DNA of 64,000 nt from Xiphydria camelus (GCA_963678675.1 OY783192.1:29713487-29777486), one strand, 5' to 3'. Counted from the first letter of the stretch, positions 33,057 through 45,110 are shown. Notes: generated from the letters alone by a model not told the origin. Translations and numbers: made by a program.

Positions 33057-33931
33057 ACAAAAGGTGACATTTTGAAAACTTGCCACCCCAATATCTCAGA
33101 AAGTTACAGAAATTTTCTAAAAAACAAAAATACAGTTTCGGCAGTGGAGAGGGGGAACCAAAATGACATAATCGGAGACGCACCCACTCCAACCCCCTTA
33201 GGGGTAGCCCCCTAACTTTGTAATCTTAAATAGCAACCCCCATGTGTGATACAGCGTTGGAAAGCTCTTTAAAAATGCTTTACAGCAATACCAAATTTTG
33301 GTACCTTTCGATGAGTAGTTTTCGCGCAAATCGAGAAAGAAACTGCCAGAAGTAAGTTTTGTCAATTTATTTACTAAGAGTCAATTATATTACAATAAAT
33401 TTTCGAAGTGATTTCCATTATCTGATCTTACTCCCTGCGATTTCTTCTTATGGGGACATCTGAAATCTGTTGTTTTTCAAACTCAACCAGCAAGCATTAA
33501 CCAACTGTAACAGAGAATTATGCAAGAATGTCGCAAAATTTCAAGAACATCATTGGAAAAAGTTCGAAAAATCAATGGAAATCATTTCGAAAATTTATTG
33601 TAACGTAACTGACCTTTAATAAATAAATTGACAACTTAGATCTAGCAGTTTCTTTCTCGATTTGCGCAAAAACTACTCATCGAAAGATACCAAAATTTGG
33701 TGTTGTTGTAAAGCATTTTTAAAGAGCTTTCCAACGCTGTATCACACATGGGGGGTTGCTATTTAAGATTACAAGGTTGGGGGGGCTACCCCTAAGGGGG
33801 TTGGAGGGGGTGCGTCTCCGATTATGTCATTTTGGTTCCCCCTCTCCACTGCCGAAACCGTATTTTTTTTTAGAAAATCTCTAACTTTCTGAGATATTGG
33901 GGTGGCAAGTTTTCAAAATGTCACCCTCTGT
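33057..33931 (+). mobile_element. Long-inverted-repeat Tc1/mariner-type element DD, nested in D6
   Basis: Arms of about 300 bp, from 'ggtgacattttgaaaacttg' inward to 'cgatttgcgcaaaaactac' on the other side, are inverted and about 90-95% alike by eye. Ends ACA...TGT lie in a TATATA context, fitting TA insertion. Between the arms lies the tail of a transposase (33421-33603). It is an internally deleted copy. Confidence 0.85.
33421..33603 (+). pseudogene. Tc1/mariner-superfamily transposase C-terminal remnant
   Basis: The plus-strand frame reads SDLTPCDFFLWGHLKSVVFQ and then QPASINQL, a stop (33508-33510), and QRIMQECRKIS onward to a natural-looking stop at 33601. The (P)DLTPCDFFLWG motif carries the last catalytic Asp of IS630/Tc1/mariner-type transposases. 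The rest of the enzyme is missing. The subfamily cannot be fixed because the spacing to the second Asp is lost. Confidence 0.85.
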
Positions 33932-34364
33932 ATATATATATAGTCTTTATATGGTTAGTATAGAAATCATAATATATAATAGATACATATACGATCAAAA
34001 CCACATATGCATTATATACAAAATGTATCGAGTTTTTCCGCCTGCGTATTTTGAACTCTACTTCTTAGAATGAAAGATGGATATTGACAATCTACAACGG
34101 TACTCTGTGCTGTGTTGCTCTCGAGAACAACTTCTGCTATGTGAAATATCACGAATTATTCCATTCATTGAGTACCTACTTTGCACGAAATTCTTTATTC
34201 CGTGTATGGATTAGTTGAATCAAAAGATTACAATTTTTGTATAATCCGTATAACGTCTATATACGGTTTATATGGAAATCACATATAATTCATATAGGAT
34301 AAAATCCATACAAGAGAGAGAGAGGACTATATAATTAATCCCAATAGAACTTTTCCGCCCAGGG

Positions 34365-34556
34365 TACCGCTTCTCCCTCCCGTTTTTCAAGAATTTTCAG
34401 CAGGAACCCGTGCACATCGAATTCCAATTTTTGCCGGGTCGTCGGGACGGGTTAGACGCGCGAGAGGATAGGTCGTCCTCCGATGGTCGATAATGGTGCT
34501 CGCGAGAGTTCCGCTCGCGCGCGCGGGAGGCGGGAGGATGAAATTCTTTCTCCCTC

Positions 34557-34614
<58 letters not shown>

Positions 34615-35036
34615 CGATCCTTCTTTATCCTTTTCCGTCGTGTTCCTCGTCGCGCGCGAAGGACGCGTGGTCGGGGAGGAAGGCGAAAAATTATTTCTCC
34701 CGTTACTCATCGCGCGGTGCATCGACGCGCGCGGGGGCTGCCGCGGCCGGAAAAATTTATTGGGAACCACTGCGGCGCCCGCGGCCGTCGATCCGATATG
34801 CGCGCACGACGATAAGAACGCGCGTCCGATGTTTCGCGGGCAACACGCGCGGAGAGGAGGCCGAGAGCGCTGCTCGTGTTCTCGGAAGGATCGATCGATC
34901 CATCGCAGGTAATCAAGATCTCTCGCGACGTATCCCGAAAATTCCCGAGCGAAAATCCCTCGCTCGCTCGTCGTCGTTCGAATTTCTGAGCGCGGAGCGG
35001 CCACGTGAGAAAGAAACGTACGAAATGCGTAATATC
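34365..35036. other. CpG-rich host block with TC array
   Basis: CpG-rich; open frames across the TC array encode Ser/Leu or Arg/Glu runs and are not genes. A donor-like CGCAG|GTAATC lies at 34908/34909. Confidence 0.4.
34561..34612. repeat. (TC)26 microsatellite
   Basis: Twenty-six uninterrupted TC units, the longest pure dinucleotide array in the window. Confidence 0.95.
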
Positions 35037-35039
35037 CAA

Positions 35040-36255
35040 CACTGAGAAAAAAATTTAGTTATTCCAACGAGGCTGTTTGTTTGAAGGTTAAATTTCGTCA
35101 AATTAAGCATGGCGTAGTTAGTTAGCACGTATACAGTTGGATTAACTAAAGTTTTTCGTTTCATTCGGTAAAATTCATTTTGTCGGGTAGATGTAGTCAA
35201 TTCAACATCACTGCTTCGTCAAATTAATCCGACTTGGTTTGTTTCGAGAACAGTTTTTATCAGACGAACGGTGGAAGTATAGTATTAAAAGAACAATCGT
35301 TTAATTTAACTAAATTTCGTGGTTACAGGCGCGCAACGAAATGTATAGTTACTTGAACAAATATTTAGTCGAAGCAGCTAAGTGTTTAAGGGGGGGATAG
35401 GGTCTAAAAATCAATTTTTTTTATTGCCTTTCCTTATAGTAAAACATTTAAAGAATGTTGTGTCAAAATTTCAAGTCAATCGGGGCAAAACTCTCAGTCA
35501 TAGACCCTTAAAGTCTCCGCTCCTCTAATACTGCGGAGCGGCAAGAACTCGGCGCTTTAAACGCTTGTTTCTCGAGAGAAACCAAGTTTTAAAAGTCCGT
35601 GGACATCGTCATTTAAAAACTACTGCATCGATTCTTTTCAAATTTTGTACACACTTTCTACATATAAAATACCAGACCCCTACGTTTTTCTTTTTTGTTG
35701 TTGTCACATTAAGGGGGTTTTACAGCAATAAAATGACGGATTTTTTCGTGAAAAATCGCAATTTTTACTTCAAACAACCACCAAAAATTTAAAAATGGAA
35801 ACAAAAATTGAAGAAAAACGTAGGGGTCTAGAAAAACATCTGTTTTAACTAAATTGCTTTGATTTTTTGATTTGAGATAATTCTACGCTGAAATATAGTG
35901 TCCACCGCGAATCATCTTTTCTAAAAGGCGTCCTCGAAAATGCTTCGTTACCGGCTTATTTCTCAATATTTTTCTACAAAAAAAAATTACAAAATGCTGT
36001 TCGAATGATGATTTATAACATACGAAACATTAAAATATATCTACTTCAACAATAGCTCTAAATTAAATTCGTAAAAATAGAGCTCTTTTCCACCCGTTAG
36101 ACCCTACCCCCCCCCCCCTTAATTGCTTTATAACTAAAATTGAATTATAATACTTTAACCATATCTTTATCGAAATGACTATATATTTAGTCGGACGCCT
36201 GAGATTTTTTGATTTGCAAGATTTAGTTAAATCAAACCAATTCTTTTTCTCAATG
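35040..36255. mobile_element. Family L MITE, copy L1, containing element M
   Basis: CACTGAGAAAAAAATTTAG at the left and CTTTTTCTCAATG at the right. Body shared with L2. Element M interrupts at TTAA (35386). Confidence 0.8.
35390..36118. mobile_element. TTAA-flanked element M, nested in L1
   Basis: Ends GGGGGGGATAGGGTCTAA and TTAGACCCTACCCCCCCCC, with TTAA at 35386-35389 and 36119-36122. It is 729 bp. The interior includes 'gacccttaaagtctccgctc' and T/A-rich sequence without a transposase frame; the 75-residue frame at 35565 has no motif. Confidence 0.8.
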
Positions 36256-36259
36256 CGGC

Positions 36260-37337
36260 ATTCCGCGCGTTTTACGCGGCGTCGTAAAAAAGCGTGACGC
36301 TTTACTCCAGCACCCTCGCACCGGCCAGAGTGCATCGTCGCGCGAGCGGCTGCACGCCGTACCTACGCCAGCCGCGCGCGTACGAAAACGCCGAGTGAAA
36401 AGATATTTTTAGGGATTTCCGGTTTCGTAATCGGTTGTCGCCTCCAGAAAGAGCGAGAAGCCCGCGTCGCGACGACGTTCGACGCGGCGCCCGACGTCTC
36501 ACGCGTATCACCGCCGCCGACACGGAAATCGAATCGAGGCTCCGAGATCGGGAAGAGTCGCTCGCGAGTTTCCGAGGCGTTTGAAATTTCGCGCGGCGCA
36601 CAACGGCGTTCAGAGTCGATCGCGCGCGTTATCGGCTCTTCCGCGGGCGCGCAAACCGGACCGCGCAGTCGCCCGGCTTTCACCGCAACACACCGCGCGT
36701 CCGCCAACCCTCTCGAGCAACCGCGATCGCCGATAAGATCGAGTTCTCGGGTCGCGACGGGTTTTCTCGTCGATGCGCGCGCGCGCGATTTAGAAGAGTC
36801 CCTCGTCGTCGGTGGACGCGTCGGTGTATCGATGTACGAAATAAGTAAGCAGTCGCTCTCGCCGCGCGGAACAATGGGAAGCACTCCGCGCGACGCTATT
36901 TATTCAGTCGCGGGTTTCTCGGAGTCTCGAACTCGGCGGCGCGGTGACGCGCCGCGGAGAGGGGCCGCGAGGAGCGCGAGCCGAATGCGACGTAATGCTG
37001 GTTTCACACTGGGTCCGACGTACGACGTCCGTCATCCGCACGGAGAGAAAGGATTAGTAATTTTAACCCCTTCGTGGATCTTGTACCATATATGGCACAA
37101 ACGTCTTTTCACTCATTATCTTCTGTAAATAACCTTTAAACGTGAAAAATGCTACGTTTTTCTTTGCTTCAATAAAGATAAAAACTGTTTTTATATAAGC
37201 TGTTATTTAGAAAATTGTTTTAAGTCATATAGTTATTTATAAAAATGGTTTTATGTCATATATTTTTTGTACAAGAAATAGAAAAATCATGCAATAAAGG
37301 GTCAACAGTGAATCCCAGTGGTTACAGGGCTTCTCGA
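36260..37337. other. CpG-rich host block grading into AT-rich sequence
   Basis: 36260-37060 is CpG-rich, with a 173-residue minus-strand chance frame. 37060-37337 is AT-rich. Nothing recognisable. Confidence 0.4.
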
Positions 37338-37520
37338 GGTGAAACACTGAATTTTTTAACAGACCTAGCGTACTTTTTACAATTCGTTGCAGTAAAAACC
37401 TGTAAACACCAGACACGTGTTAACGGGAGATTGGTAAATTTTAAAGTATAAACTGATGTTTATACCAGTATAAACTATAAAAAGTGCGCTGTTGTCTGTT
37501 AAAAACTTCAGTGTTTCACC
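37338..37520. mobile_element. Foldback MITE QQ
   Basis: GGTGAAACACTGAATTTTTT and its partner at the right, 'taaaaacttcagtgtttcacc', with 'acagacctagcgtacttttt' / 'aaaaagtgcgctgttgtctg' continuing the stem. Total 183 bp. Confidence 0.75.
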
Positions 37521-37621
37521 CTGTTACTGAGATAACGTAGAAATTCATGGGTTTTCCCATGACTCTTTACTAATACTTTTTCTCCATGTAACGATACGAC
37601 ACCGTACACACACTGAAGTCT

Positions 37622-37849
37622 ACAAAGAGATAAAAAATTAGTTGGATCTACTAAAAATTACTTGAGGGATTGCGAGTAATTATTTATCTACATTAATTAA
37701 ATTTTTTCTTATATTAATTTGATATCTCTTCCTAACAATCATTTGGAATAGTAGGTATGTAACAGCAAGGAAGAAATATTTCATTAATATGAAAAAAGAT
37801 TTAATTCTTGTAAATTTTTAGTAGATTCGAGTAATTTTTTTTCTTTGCA
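37622..37849. mobile_element. Family H MITE, copy H3
   Basis: Interior 'aaaaattagttggatctact', 'gagtaattatttatc' and the mirrored right half match H1. The termini are worn. Confidence 0.7.
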
Positions 37850-37865
37850 TACCTTTTTTCTCTGC

Positions 37866-38031
37866 CCACGCGGAGAAAATTGAATAATAACGGTTATTAT
37901 GCCAGGATAATAAGTTGATGGCAGCTCCGACAATATTGTGCTGAATAATTTGCAGAATAATAATCATCATTATTCGGACGGCGATCATTATTATGCTGCA
38001 CATTATTCAACACAATTTTCTCCATATAGTA
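37866..38031. mobile_element. MITE with AGAAAATTGAATAAT ends (PP)
   Basis: CACGCGGAGAAAATTGAATA at the left and 'tattcaacacaattttctcc' at the right, with an internally palindromic 'aataataatcatcattatt' region. 166 bp. Confidence 0.7.
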
Positions 38032-39332
38032 CGGCTATGAAATTGCATAAATGAAGAAGTAGATTTAGAATTTTAGAATGGAAAGGAGGATCATCCGAAG
38101 GCTGTCAGTCGTTACATTTGGTAACAAGCCTGTAAAACGAATGTTTTGTTCTCGAATAAATCGAGTATTTAGTATCAATGTACCAACTAACATTAATATT
38201 AGAAACTGTATTTAATTATTTACTCATAAACCAATATTTTATTTAACGTCTATACCTCAAACAAGCTTTCCTTACAAAATACTTTTCTCTTTATACAGTT
38301 TCTTCTACATAAAAATGTGCAAAAATGACCAAATCCGATGCGTCGTCGTACGACAAAACTTGAATCTGCACCAACATTTTTTCGTCATCCGACGAGACGC
38401 GAGACGGAAAATTCTACTTTCCGATTGCCCGCGGATCGCCGTAAGACGGATCCAGTATGAATCCAGCATAAGACGCGGGAATGAGAGTCCGAGAGTTTCT
38501 CAGCTTGAAACTTTGAAACGCGATTCCGTCCAAATGCCTCGGCAAAGCGCGGATACCCCGCAGACGCGAGCCAAGTTCAAGATTCTCGCACTCGATCCCG
38601 CGATTAAAATAATCTCGTTATATATACAGGCACGCGAATTCGATCCTCGACGAGAAGTTACGCGATGCGCCGCTTCGTTCGACGGCACTCGACTTCGGAG
38701 CTTCTCTCGCCCTTGATCAATCTGAAGTGCTCGGTGAGAGAGCACGGGAAACCCGCCCGCTCTCCTCTCGATCGACCCTTCTCACGAACGAAATTTTAGA
38801 ATTCCTCGACACGCCGCGATCGGGTCGGATCGGGAGCCCGACGGATCCCACCGAGCGTACAGTTCCTCTCCCTCGCCCGCAGGTACAGTCACGGCCCGCG
38901 GATCGTTCGACGAATGACGCGAGTGGGACGCGTGTGCCGCGGCGATTCGATCGCTCCCCGAGAGACGATCCGTTCCAGATTTGCAAGCGAATCCCGGCGA
39001 AAAAGAAAACGCGTCGATCACTCGGCTACCGGTTTACGAGGGGCGCGCGATACCGCTATCCGCTTCCCCGTTTATCCGTCAATTGCGAACGAGTCGAATT
39101 GCCCCGGATTGGCGCGCGCGAGAGAACTCGAGGAGGCCGCTCGCGCCGCCGTGTACCTGCTACGCGCTCTGCCCTAGATCGCTTCCCTCGCTCGATCGAG
39201 AGCGATCTGCGCGAGCCGTTTCGGAAATCGAGACGCGCCGCTCACCTAGGGTAACGAATATACAGTTATTGGAACTTGAAGCGGACGAAATTATATACCC
39301 ATTGGCATATCTTTATCCCTCTCTCTGTCTAT
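38032..39332. other. AT-rich then CpG-rich host sequence
   Basis: 38032-38310 is AT-rich. 38311-39300 is CpG-rich, with open frames up to 175 residues of Arg/Ser-rich composition and no domain. Confidence 0.4.
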
Positions 39333-39555
39333 ACTGAAAAAAAAATATAGATCAGACTTAAATTAGTGATCACGGGCGGTGGAACGCAAATCTAGTTTCT
39401 TGAACTAATAAATAATTTGCTAGACTTGACTACAGCTTGATTTCGTTAAACAATTTCTAATCATTGCAAACAAATTATTTAATTCGAGTAACTTGATCAG
39501 CGTTCCCCCGCCCGTGACCGCCAATTTAGTCGAATCTACTATTCTTTTCTCCGTG
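39333..39555. mobile_element. Family S MITE, copy S2
   Basis: Ends 'actgaaaaaaaaatatag' and TATTCTTTTCTCCGTG-TA. The interior 'gttcccccgcccgtgaccgc' and 'cttgactacag' match S3. Confidence 0.8.
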
Positions 39556-40509
39556 TAGGAGAGAGTGCCAATCACTATCGGTATGCCAACAATAATTGTA
39601 TCCATTATCCCATACGGAAGCTCCAAGCGCAGCGAGAAGACGCGCGTGCCGCGCTGCGGAATCCCGGGCGAGTCGATTATTTTCTACGGCGAGATTAAAG
39701 CGGAAAGGGGCCTAACGAGTGTTATTTTTAAATTAGCCGCGAAGAGTACGTACGTCGCGCGCGCGGTCCTCCGTGCGGCGAAAGTGAGATTGGGTTACAG
39801 CCGCGCGCGGGCCGAAGGGACTTTCGGGGGAAAAACTGCGACCGCCGACGTCGTCTCTCTACTCTGAAGTAAGAGCGGCGCCTATAATAATATCTGGCGA
39901 TGGTGGGTAACGTCTGCGAAACGCTGGATTCGTATACACGTTAAATCGGGCATATGGAGATGCGGATGATAAGGATTCGCGGAATTTCTAAACGCGATTT
40001 GAAGGAGCGTAAACGCTATAGATCGGGAGATATCGTGCGGAATATAGGGTCGTCTTCGCGTGTATATCTTCGGTAGCCTGTAATGCATGTACGGGAGAAG
40101 GAAAAGCAAAGCCTCTGTGCCACGCGAACGAGACGAGCTTTCCCAGGATTCGTCGTCGACTCGTCCTCTCTTCAAGGATATTGTTTCGCGACTGTTCTGT
40201 TCACGTATAGCCAGTAAGAATGAGTGCAAGAATGATGATCAATGTCAGTAAAAATGTAATAAATGGCAGGATAGATAGAAATGCAATTGTTGGATTGAAA
40301 ATCTTATAAATAAGAGAAAAAAGTGAAATCGACGTTATAATTCGACACTGGCCGATCGGAGGAAAAAATTTCTCTTACAAAAATTGTAAAGCGTTCGAAA
40401 ACGCGGGACTTTTGGTGGAAATGTTTTTGTCTTCGACTAGCCGATCGTGAAATATGTCAACAACCGGTCCGTCCGTTCGTCCATTCCATCAAATTATGTC
40501 TCGTAAGAC
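39556..40509. other. Host sequence, no gene seen
   Basis: CpG-rich to about 40230, then AT-rich. Open frames are short and unrecognised. Confidence 0.4.
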
Positions 40510-41998
40510 CACTGAGAAAAATCATTAGCTTAAAACAACAAAACGCATCTGGTTAAGTGCTAGCATCACGTAGCACCAAATTTTGGAAAATTTTCCAATT
40601 TTAAAATTGATTTTTTTTCTTGCATTTATTTGGTAGTTCTACAATAGCTTTACAGTTCTCCATCATTTTTATAAACTGTTCTGTAAAAAAACGAAATTTT
40701 CTTATAGCTACTTGAAAAATTGCTTCAGCATCCCATTTTTGGAAAAATCTAAATTTCTTAACGGTTCTAGGTAATTACTGAATAATTTTACAGTTCTTAA
40801 TAGGTCTCATCGTCAAATTCCATCATTTAAGATCTTTACCATTTATTTGAAGTTTTTTTTAATGGAAACCAATTCTTTGTCACAACTTCACCACTACATG
40901 TACCTTGAAAAAACGTACAGGAGGAAATCATCAAAGCTGTCGAGGAGCAACCTGGAACTCTGCTTAATTCGACGAGAACTCTTAATGTTTTAGTTCGGTG
41001 GAATTTAATCTTTGGGAAATTCCCACATCGATTTTGCGATAACTTCTCTGATTCGCATGTCTCAGGGAAATTCATGGGACACCTTCAGATCTATTGGGGA
41101 ACAACTCAAAACTGTTCTTAATTCAACAAAAAAACTCTTAATTTTTAGGTCCGTTGGGACTTATTCTTAGTCTCTATTGCAAAATCGATACGGGCGTTCT
41201 CCAGAGACTAAGTCCTACTGGACAAAAAAATTAAGAGTAGATACTCATCGAATTAAGTAGAATTCTGGGCTGCTCCCCAATAGTTCTGAAAATCTTCTCG
41301 TATGACTTCCCCGAAATATGCGAATTAGAGAAGTTATCGCCAAATCTATGGGGGAATTTTCCAGACACTAAGTCCTAGGTACCGGACAAACAAATTAAGA
41401 GTTCTGGTTTAATTAAGCAAAATTCTGAGTTGCTCCCCGATATTTCTGAAGATTTCCTTCTTGTGAGTTTTTTCGAAATACGTGTACTAGTGAAGTTATG
41501 ATAAAGAATTGTTTTCCATTAGAAAAATTTCTTATTAATGGTAGAGACCTTAAGTGATTAAATTTCAGAACGAGAACTATTGAAAACTGTAAAACTATTC
41601 AAAAACTACCCAGAACTGCTAAGAAATTTTGATTTTTTCAAAAATGGAGTGCGGGTGAATTTTTCAAGTATAAGAAAATTTCGTTTCTTTTGCAGAACTG
41701 TTTATAAACAGTATAAAGAACTGTAGAACTATGGTAGAACTACCAGTAATTGCAAAAAATACACTTTTTTCCAAAGTGAGGTGCTACATGAATTTAGCAC
41801 TCCATTTTTTCAAACCCAATTTTCTCGTACTATTACATCTGGAACCGTGGAACTCTTTGAGATGAACTCAGAACTCTAATCGTTTTTAAAAAATGTTCAA
41901 AATGGGATGCTGACTTCGCATACTCTCCATATTTCACCAAACGATTTGGTCATCGTCTTTAGGATTTCGATTAAACTGACCAAGTTATTTCCTCAGTG
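40510..41998. mobile_element. Family A MITE, copy A6, containing palindrome K
   Basis: The left 46 bp (CACTGAGAAAAATCATTAGC to 'gcatctggttaa') and the right 80 bp ('ctccatatttcaccaaacga' to CCTCAGTG) are the two ends of one A copy. The middle, about 140 bp of A, is replaced by or lost at element K. Confidence 0.75.
40556..41918. repeat. 1.36 kb foldback element K with internally repeated arms
   Basis: The two halves are broadly inverted: for example 'cttatagctacttgaaaaat' near 40710 pairs with sequence near 41670, and 'ccaattctttgtcac' near 40868 with sequence near 41500. The central 650 bp consists of about four 150 bp units, two in each orientation, each with 'aactctkmttaattcra' and 'gagaagttatcgc' type segments. 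No open frame beyond 79 residues. Confidence 0.7.
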
Positions 41999-42685
41999 CA
42001 TGCGTCGGAGTGTTTTTTAATCGATGTAATCGGCGAATGTGATCCAGCCCCAAAAAACCTTCTAAGGGAATCTACCGCGGAATCGACTTTTCCCCGAATC
42101 AAATCGGACAACGGCCGCGTAGATCTCCTACGGCAGAATTATTCTTTTTTTTTTTATCGCTGATCCCCTTTCTCTCGTCCCTGCGACTTTACGAGTGCGA
42201 CGGACCGAAGAACCACGCGCGCTAACCGTGTGCACGCGCGTTCCTCCGGTCGCGGCCGACAGCGATTTAAAGTCCGATCTAATTATCGCAAGTGGACCCG
42301 CGGGGAAAAGTGACGCCGCATCCGCTCGCGCGGGAACCGGGTTTCCTTACATTCGTACCCGTTGCTTTTTGACCCTCATCTCTCGCTCCAGTTAATAATC
42401 GCGCTCGGCAATTAAACGCGCGTTCGAGTACAGGAGACGTTTTCTCCGCGAGATCTTCCCTGATCTATAACGGGGACCGAGGGATCGCTGGACTCGTGGG
42501 AAAAAAATTGGAAAGGAGGTATCGAGACGGTCAACGATTTTCGCGTTCAAAAGGGAGGCGCCGGGCGATAAACCGACAAAACTTCTATCGCGAATTTTTA
42601 TCGTGATTATCTCGTTATCCGTGTACTCTCGGACCAAATTACCTAGAAAGACGAGTGTATGTAAATTGTACAGCAACTGTAGGTA
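41999..42685. other. CpG-rich host block
   Basis: CpG-rich with chance frames; nothing recognisable. Confidence 0.4.
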
Positions 42686-42689
42686 GTCT

Positions 42690-42971
42690 TAGCTCATCAG
42701 ATGCATCGAGATTGTGCGCTCAATGAGTCATTATTAAACAAGTGTATTTGTGCCATTAAATGATTTCAAACTGATACAAATAAAACGCTAAACGTTTATT
42801 CAATATATGGACAACTTTTTGTAAATATGTTGCAATAATAAACGTAGCGATTAATTTGAATCATATTGTAAAGTAAACTTAACAATTTTTTGAAGAACAA
42901 TTACTTTTCTAAACTCATGCGGCAAAATAGACGTAAACTTTAGAGCAATCAATTATTATAATTTGTACGAA
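42690..42971. repeat. Dispersed repeat JJ, copy 1
   Basis: AT-rich sequence matching 51105-51502 ('catgcggcaaaata', 'aatgatttc', 'atattcaatata', 'cgattaatttg'). It retains the junction 'aatttgtacgaatgtcg' that is split by S3 in copy 2. Confidence 0.75.
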
Positions 42972-42993
42972 TGTCGTGTCGTGTCGTGTCGTG
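42972..42993. repeat. (TGTCG)4 microsatellite
   Basis: Four tandem five-base units at the end of repeat JJ. Confidence 0.9.
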
Positions 42994-43740
42994 TACGATA
43001 CGTACTGTAAAAAATATCTATCGTAAAATTTAATACACGCTACTTAATTTTCAACACGAAACTTAATACGAATGAGCTTACGTGTGATGATAGTATTTAT
43101 CTTTATACGTCGTAAAATAACTCCGATGAAGCGTCTGGCGCATAAAAAGTCAAGTCTTATACTTTATGCGATCGCATAGACTGCACGATGACTATCGGTT
43201 TTGCATGCCTCCAGAGAGCCGTCATTTGCTTGCTCGCCCTACAGTTTCTCATCCTCGTAAAACATTGATAACTTTAACGCACCAAATTGTAATTTTGATG
43301 CACGAGGGTGTAATTTTAATACCTCCTATTGCAAAATCAATATAAATTCGTATAATTTTCGAAAACACGTTTTGTGATTTTCACAAAAAATGTAGGTATT
43401 TGAAGATTGGATACTTATCTTAAAATTAAGAATATTCTTAATTATACAATATGAAGTTCTGAAAATTACAAACTTCGATTATAATTTTAAGAATGTATGG
43501 GAATATTACAATATTTACACTAAATTTAAGATATAATTGTATCAATAATTTTCAATATAATTTGATTTTTAATTTTACGATCCTTTTGTGCAATAAAGTG
43601 TCGTAATTTTATATTACAAACATTTTTAACAGTGCAAGTCTATTTGTGTGTAGTGAAATACTTTTTTCAAAATCGCACGTCGGTCTAGAAAAAAGTTGTA
43701 GGTATACCAGCATGAGCGAAAAGCTCGCGGGAAGAAAGCT
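42994..43740. other. AT-rich sequence, nothing assigned
   Basis: AT-rich with no frames above 60 residues and no inverted ends recognised. Confidence 0.35.
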
Positions 43741-44807
43741 AATCGCAATTGAGGTCTCTCGCCTTTATATTTACCAGAATTGTACTAGTCTTATTCTCGA
43801 GTAGAAGAAAGCCAATTGATGTTCCGTCTTCAACACGGAGGACGCGTTCTTTTTCAACGGTGCACCGTTCGCTGCAGCGACCGCGCCGCGGCAAAGAAGC
43901 CTTTAGAAATAAATCGTGGAATGTAGCGTGGCGAGGAGCGAGTCCGGATATATTTAGTTTATAGGTTAGGTTTGCGACCAGCGTGGCGCGTGGTTCCGGT
44001 GCGACGTTCTCGCGAAGGGACGACGAGGGAGAAGGCCAATTTTATACAGGGGGTGGGGATTTATAAATTGCCAAAAAACAAGATTCAGCTTGATATGGGT
44101 ACATCATTCCGATCGACTTCGATCGCCGTTATCTCGTCAACCGTCAACTTTTGGTCGATTTGGCCTTGCACTTTTTCGAAGATCACCCCTTGATCTACAA
44201 AAAAGATCGTACCAACACCGGTCAAGAGTCCACGGGTAACGAGATCGAAGCGAAAATCGCTGGAAGCGAGCCGACCTTACATATACGACGATGATCCTAA
44301 ATCTACAGGCGAAAAAAACCGGTCCCCGACCGCATCGGCTCCCGCATATCCGTCCGACCGAATCGCATACCTCGCCGAGACCGAACCGCGGCGGGACCGG
44401 AGATTCGTCCGCGTATACGCGCGTCGGTCGTTTCGTCCGCTCCGCGGTTGACGCAGACGGACTGGCGATACGAGGAGAGTTTCGAGTCTGCCGCCGATGC
44501 CGAAAACAAATTTAAACAAGGTTGCGCGCGGTGCAGCGCCGATTCGCCTCGCACACTTCGGCGCGCGGATGCAGGACGGCGGGGATCGCGCGGCGGGAAG
44601 GGACGACGGAGCGAGAAAGGAGAGAAGGGGGGGGGGCGAGGAGCGCGCGAGCGAAGAGGGTGGCGGAGAGGGATCGGGGGAGAGGGAAGATGTCATTAAC
44701 CTCGGAGAGCCTCTGCGCGCGGACGATGACTAACTGTGCAAAGTTTAACCCCACTCCCTCGCCTCGACCCTCCCTCTTTGCCGTGGACGCGCAATTAACA
44801 CCAACAC

Positions 44808-44842
<35 letters not shown>
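44808..44842. repeat. (CCG)n microsatellite
   Basis: About eleven CCG units, followed by CACCACCGG. Confidence 0.95.
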
Positions 44843-44849
<7 letters not shown>

Positions 44850-45087
44850 GCGGTTCCGCCGCCGTCATTCTTTTCCTAGCGATAACTTTGCGCCGCGACG
44901 ACGGACGCTCTCTCTCCGTCGAACGAAGATACAAAGGGAGACGCTCTCTCTCGCCGGGGCGATCGACGCCGATAGATCGCCTCGCGCGATAGATTCGTAT
45001 CGAGGCGCGCGGCGAGATCCGGATATTCCGATCTGTGCGTATGTATGAGCGCGTAACGAGTTACGAAGGGTGAAAGAATAACACGAG

Positions 45088-45110
45088 GAGAGAGAGAGAG
45101 AGAGAGAGAG
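45088..45110. repeat. (AG)n microsatellite
   Basis: About eleven AG units at the edge of a CpG-rich block, 16 bp before a MITE terminus. Confidence 0.95.

Larger units (their letters stand above)
32928..34046. mobile_element. Family D MITE, copy D6, nested in EE
   Basis: CCCAGGCGGAAAGGTTCTAT at the left and TCGAGTTTTTCCGCCTGCG at the right, with family D AT-rich interior on either side of DD. Confidence 0.75.
32685..34204. mobile_element. Element EE, long inverted repeats, nested in D5
   Basis: Ends CACGAAAAAAAAATAATTTT and AAATTCTTTATTCCGTG, with arms of about 110 bp ('ggtactcaatgaatggaat' on the reverse strand; 'gcacagagtaccg'). TA lies at 32683-32684 and 34205-34206. The interior is mostly filled by D6 and its own passenger. 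Confidence 0.75.
32144..34364. mobile_element. Family D MITE, outer copy D5, holding a four-level nest
   Basis: The left end 'cccaggaggaaacgttttat' (32144) and right end AGAACTTTTCCGCCCAGGG (34364) belong to one D element. It was split first by CC (32195-32403), E3 (32455-32667) and EE (32685-34204). EE carries D6 (32928-34046), and D6 carries DD (33057-33931). Removing the inserts in order leaves a D copy of usual size. Confidence 0.7.

Noticed and set aside
36363..36884. 173-residue minus-strand open frame
   Set aside because: No domain; stop-poor CpG-rich DNA explains its length.
38311..38716. 133-residue plus-strand open frame
   Set aside because: No recognisable domain and overlapping minus-strand frames; it could be a chance frame at an AT/CpG boundary.
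42972..42993. TGTCG pentamer array as a telomere-like repeat
   Set aside because: Only four units, and not the TTAGG-type insect telomere repeat.
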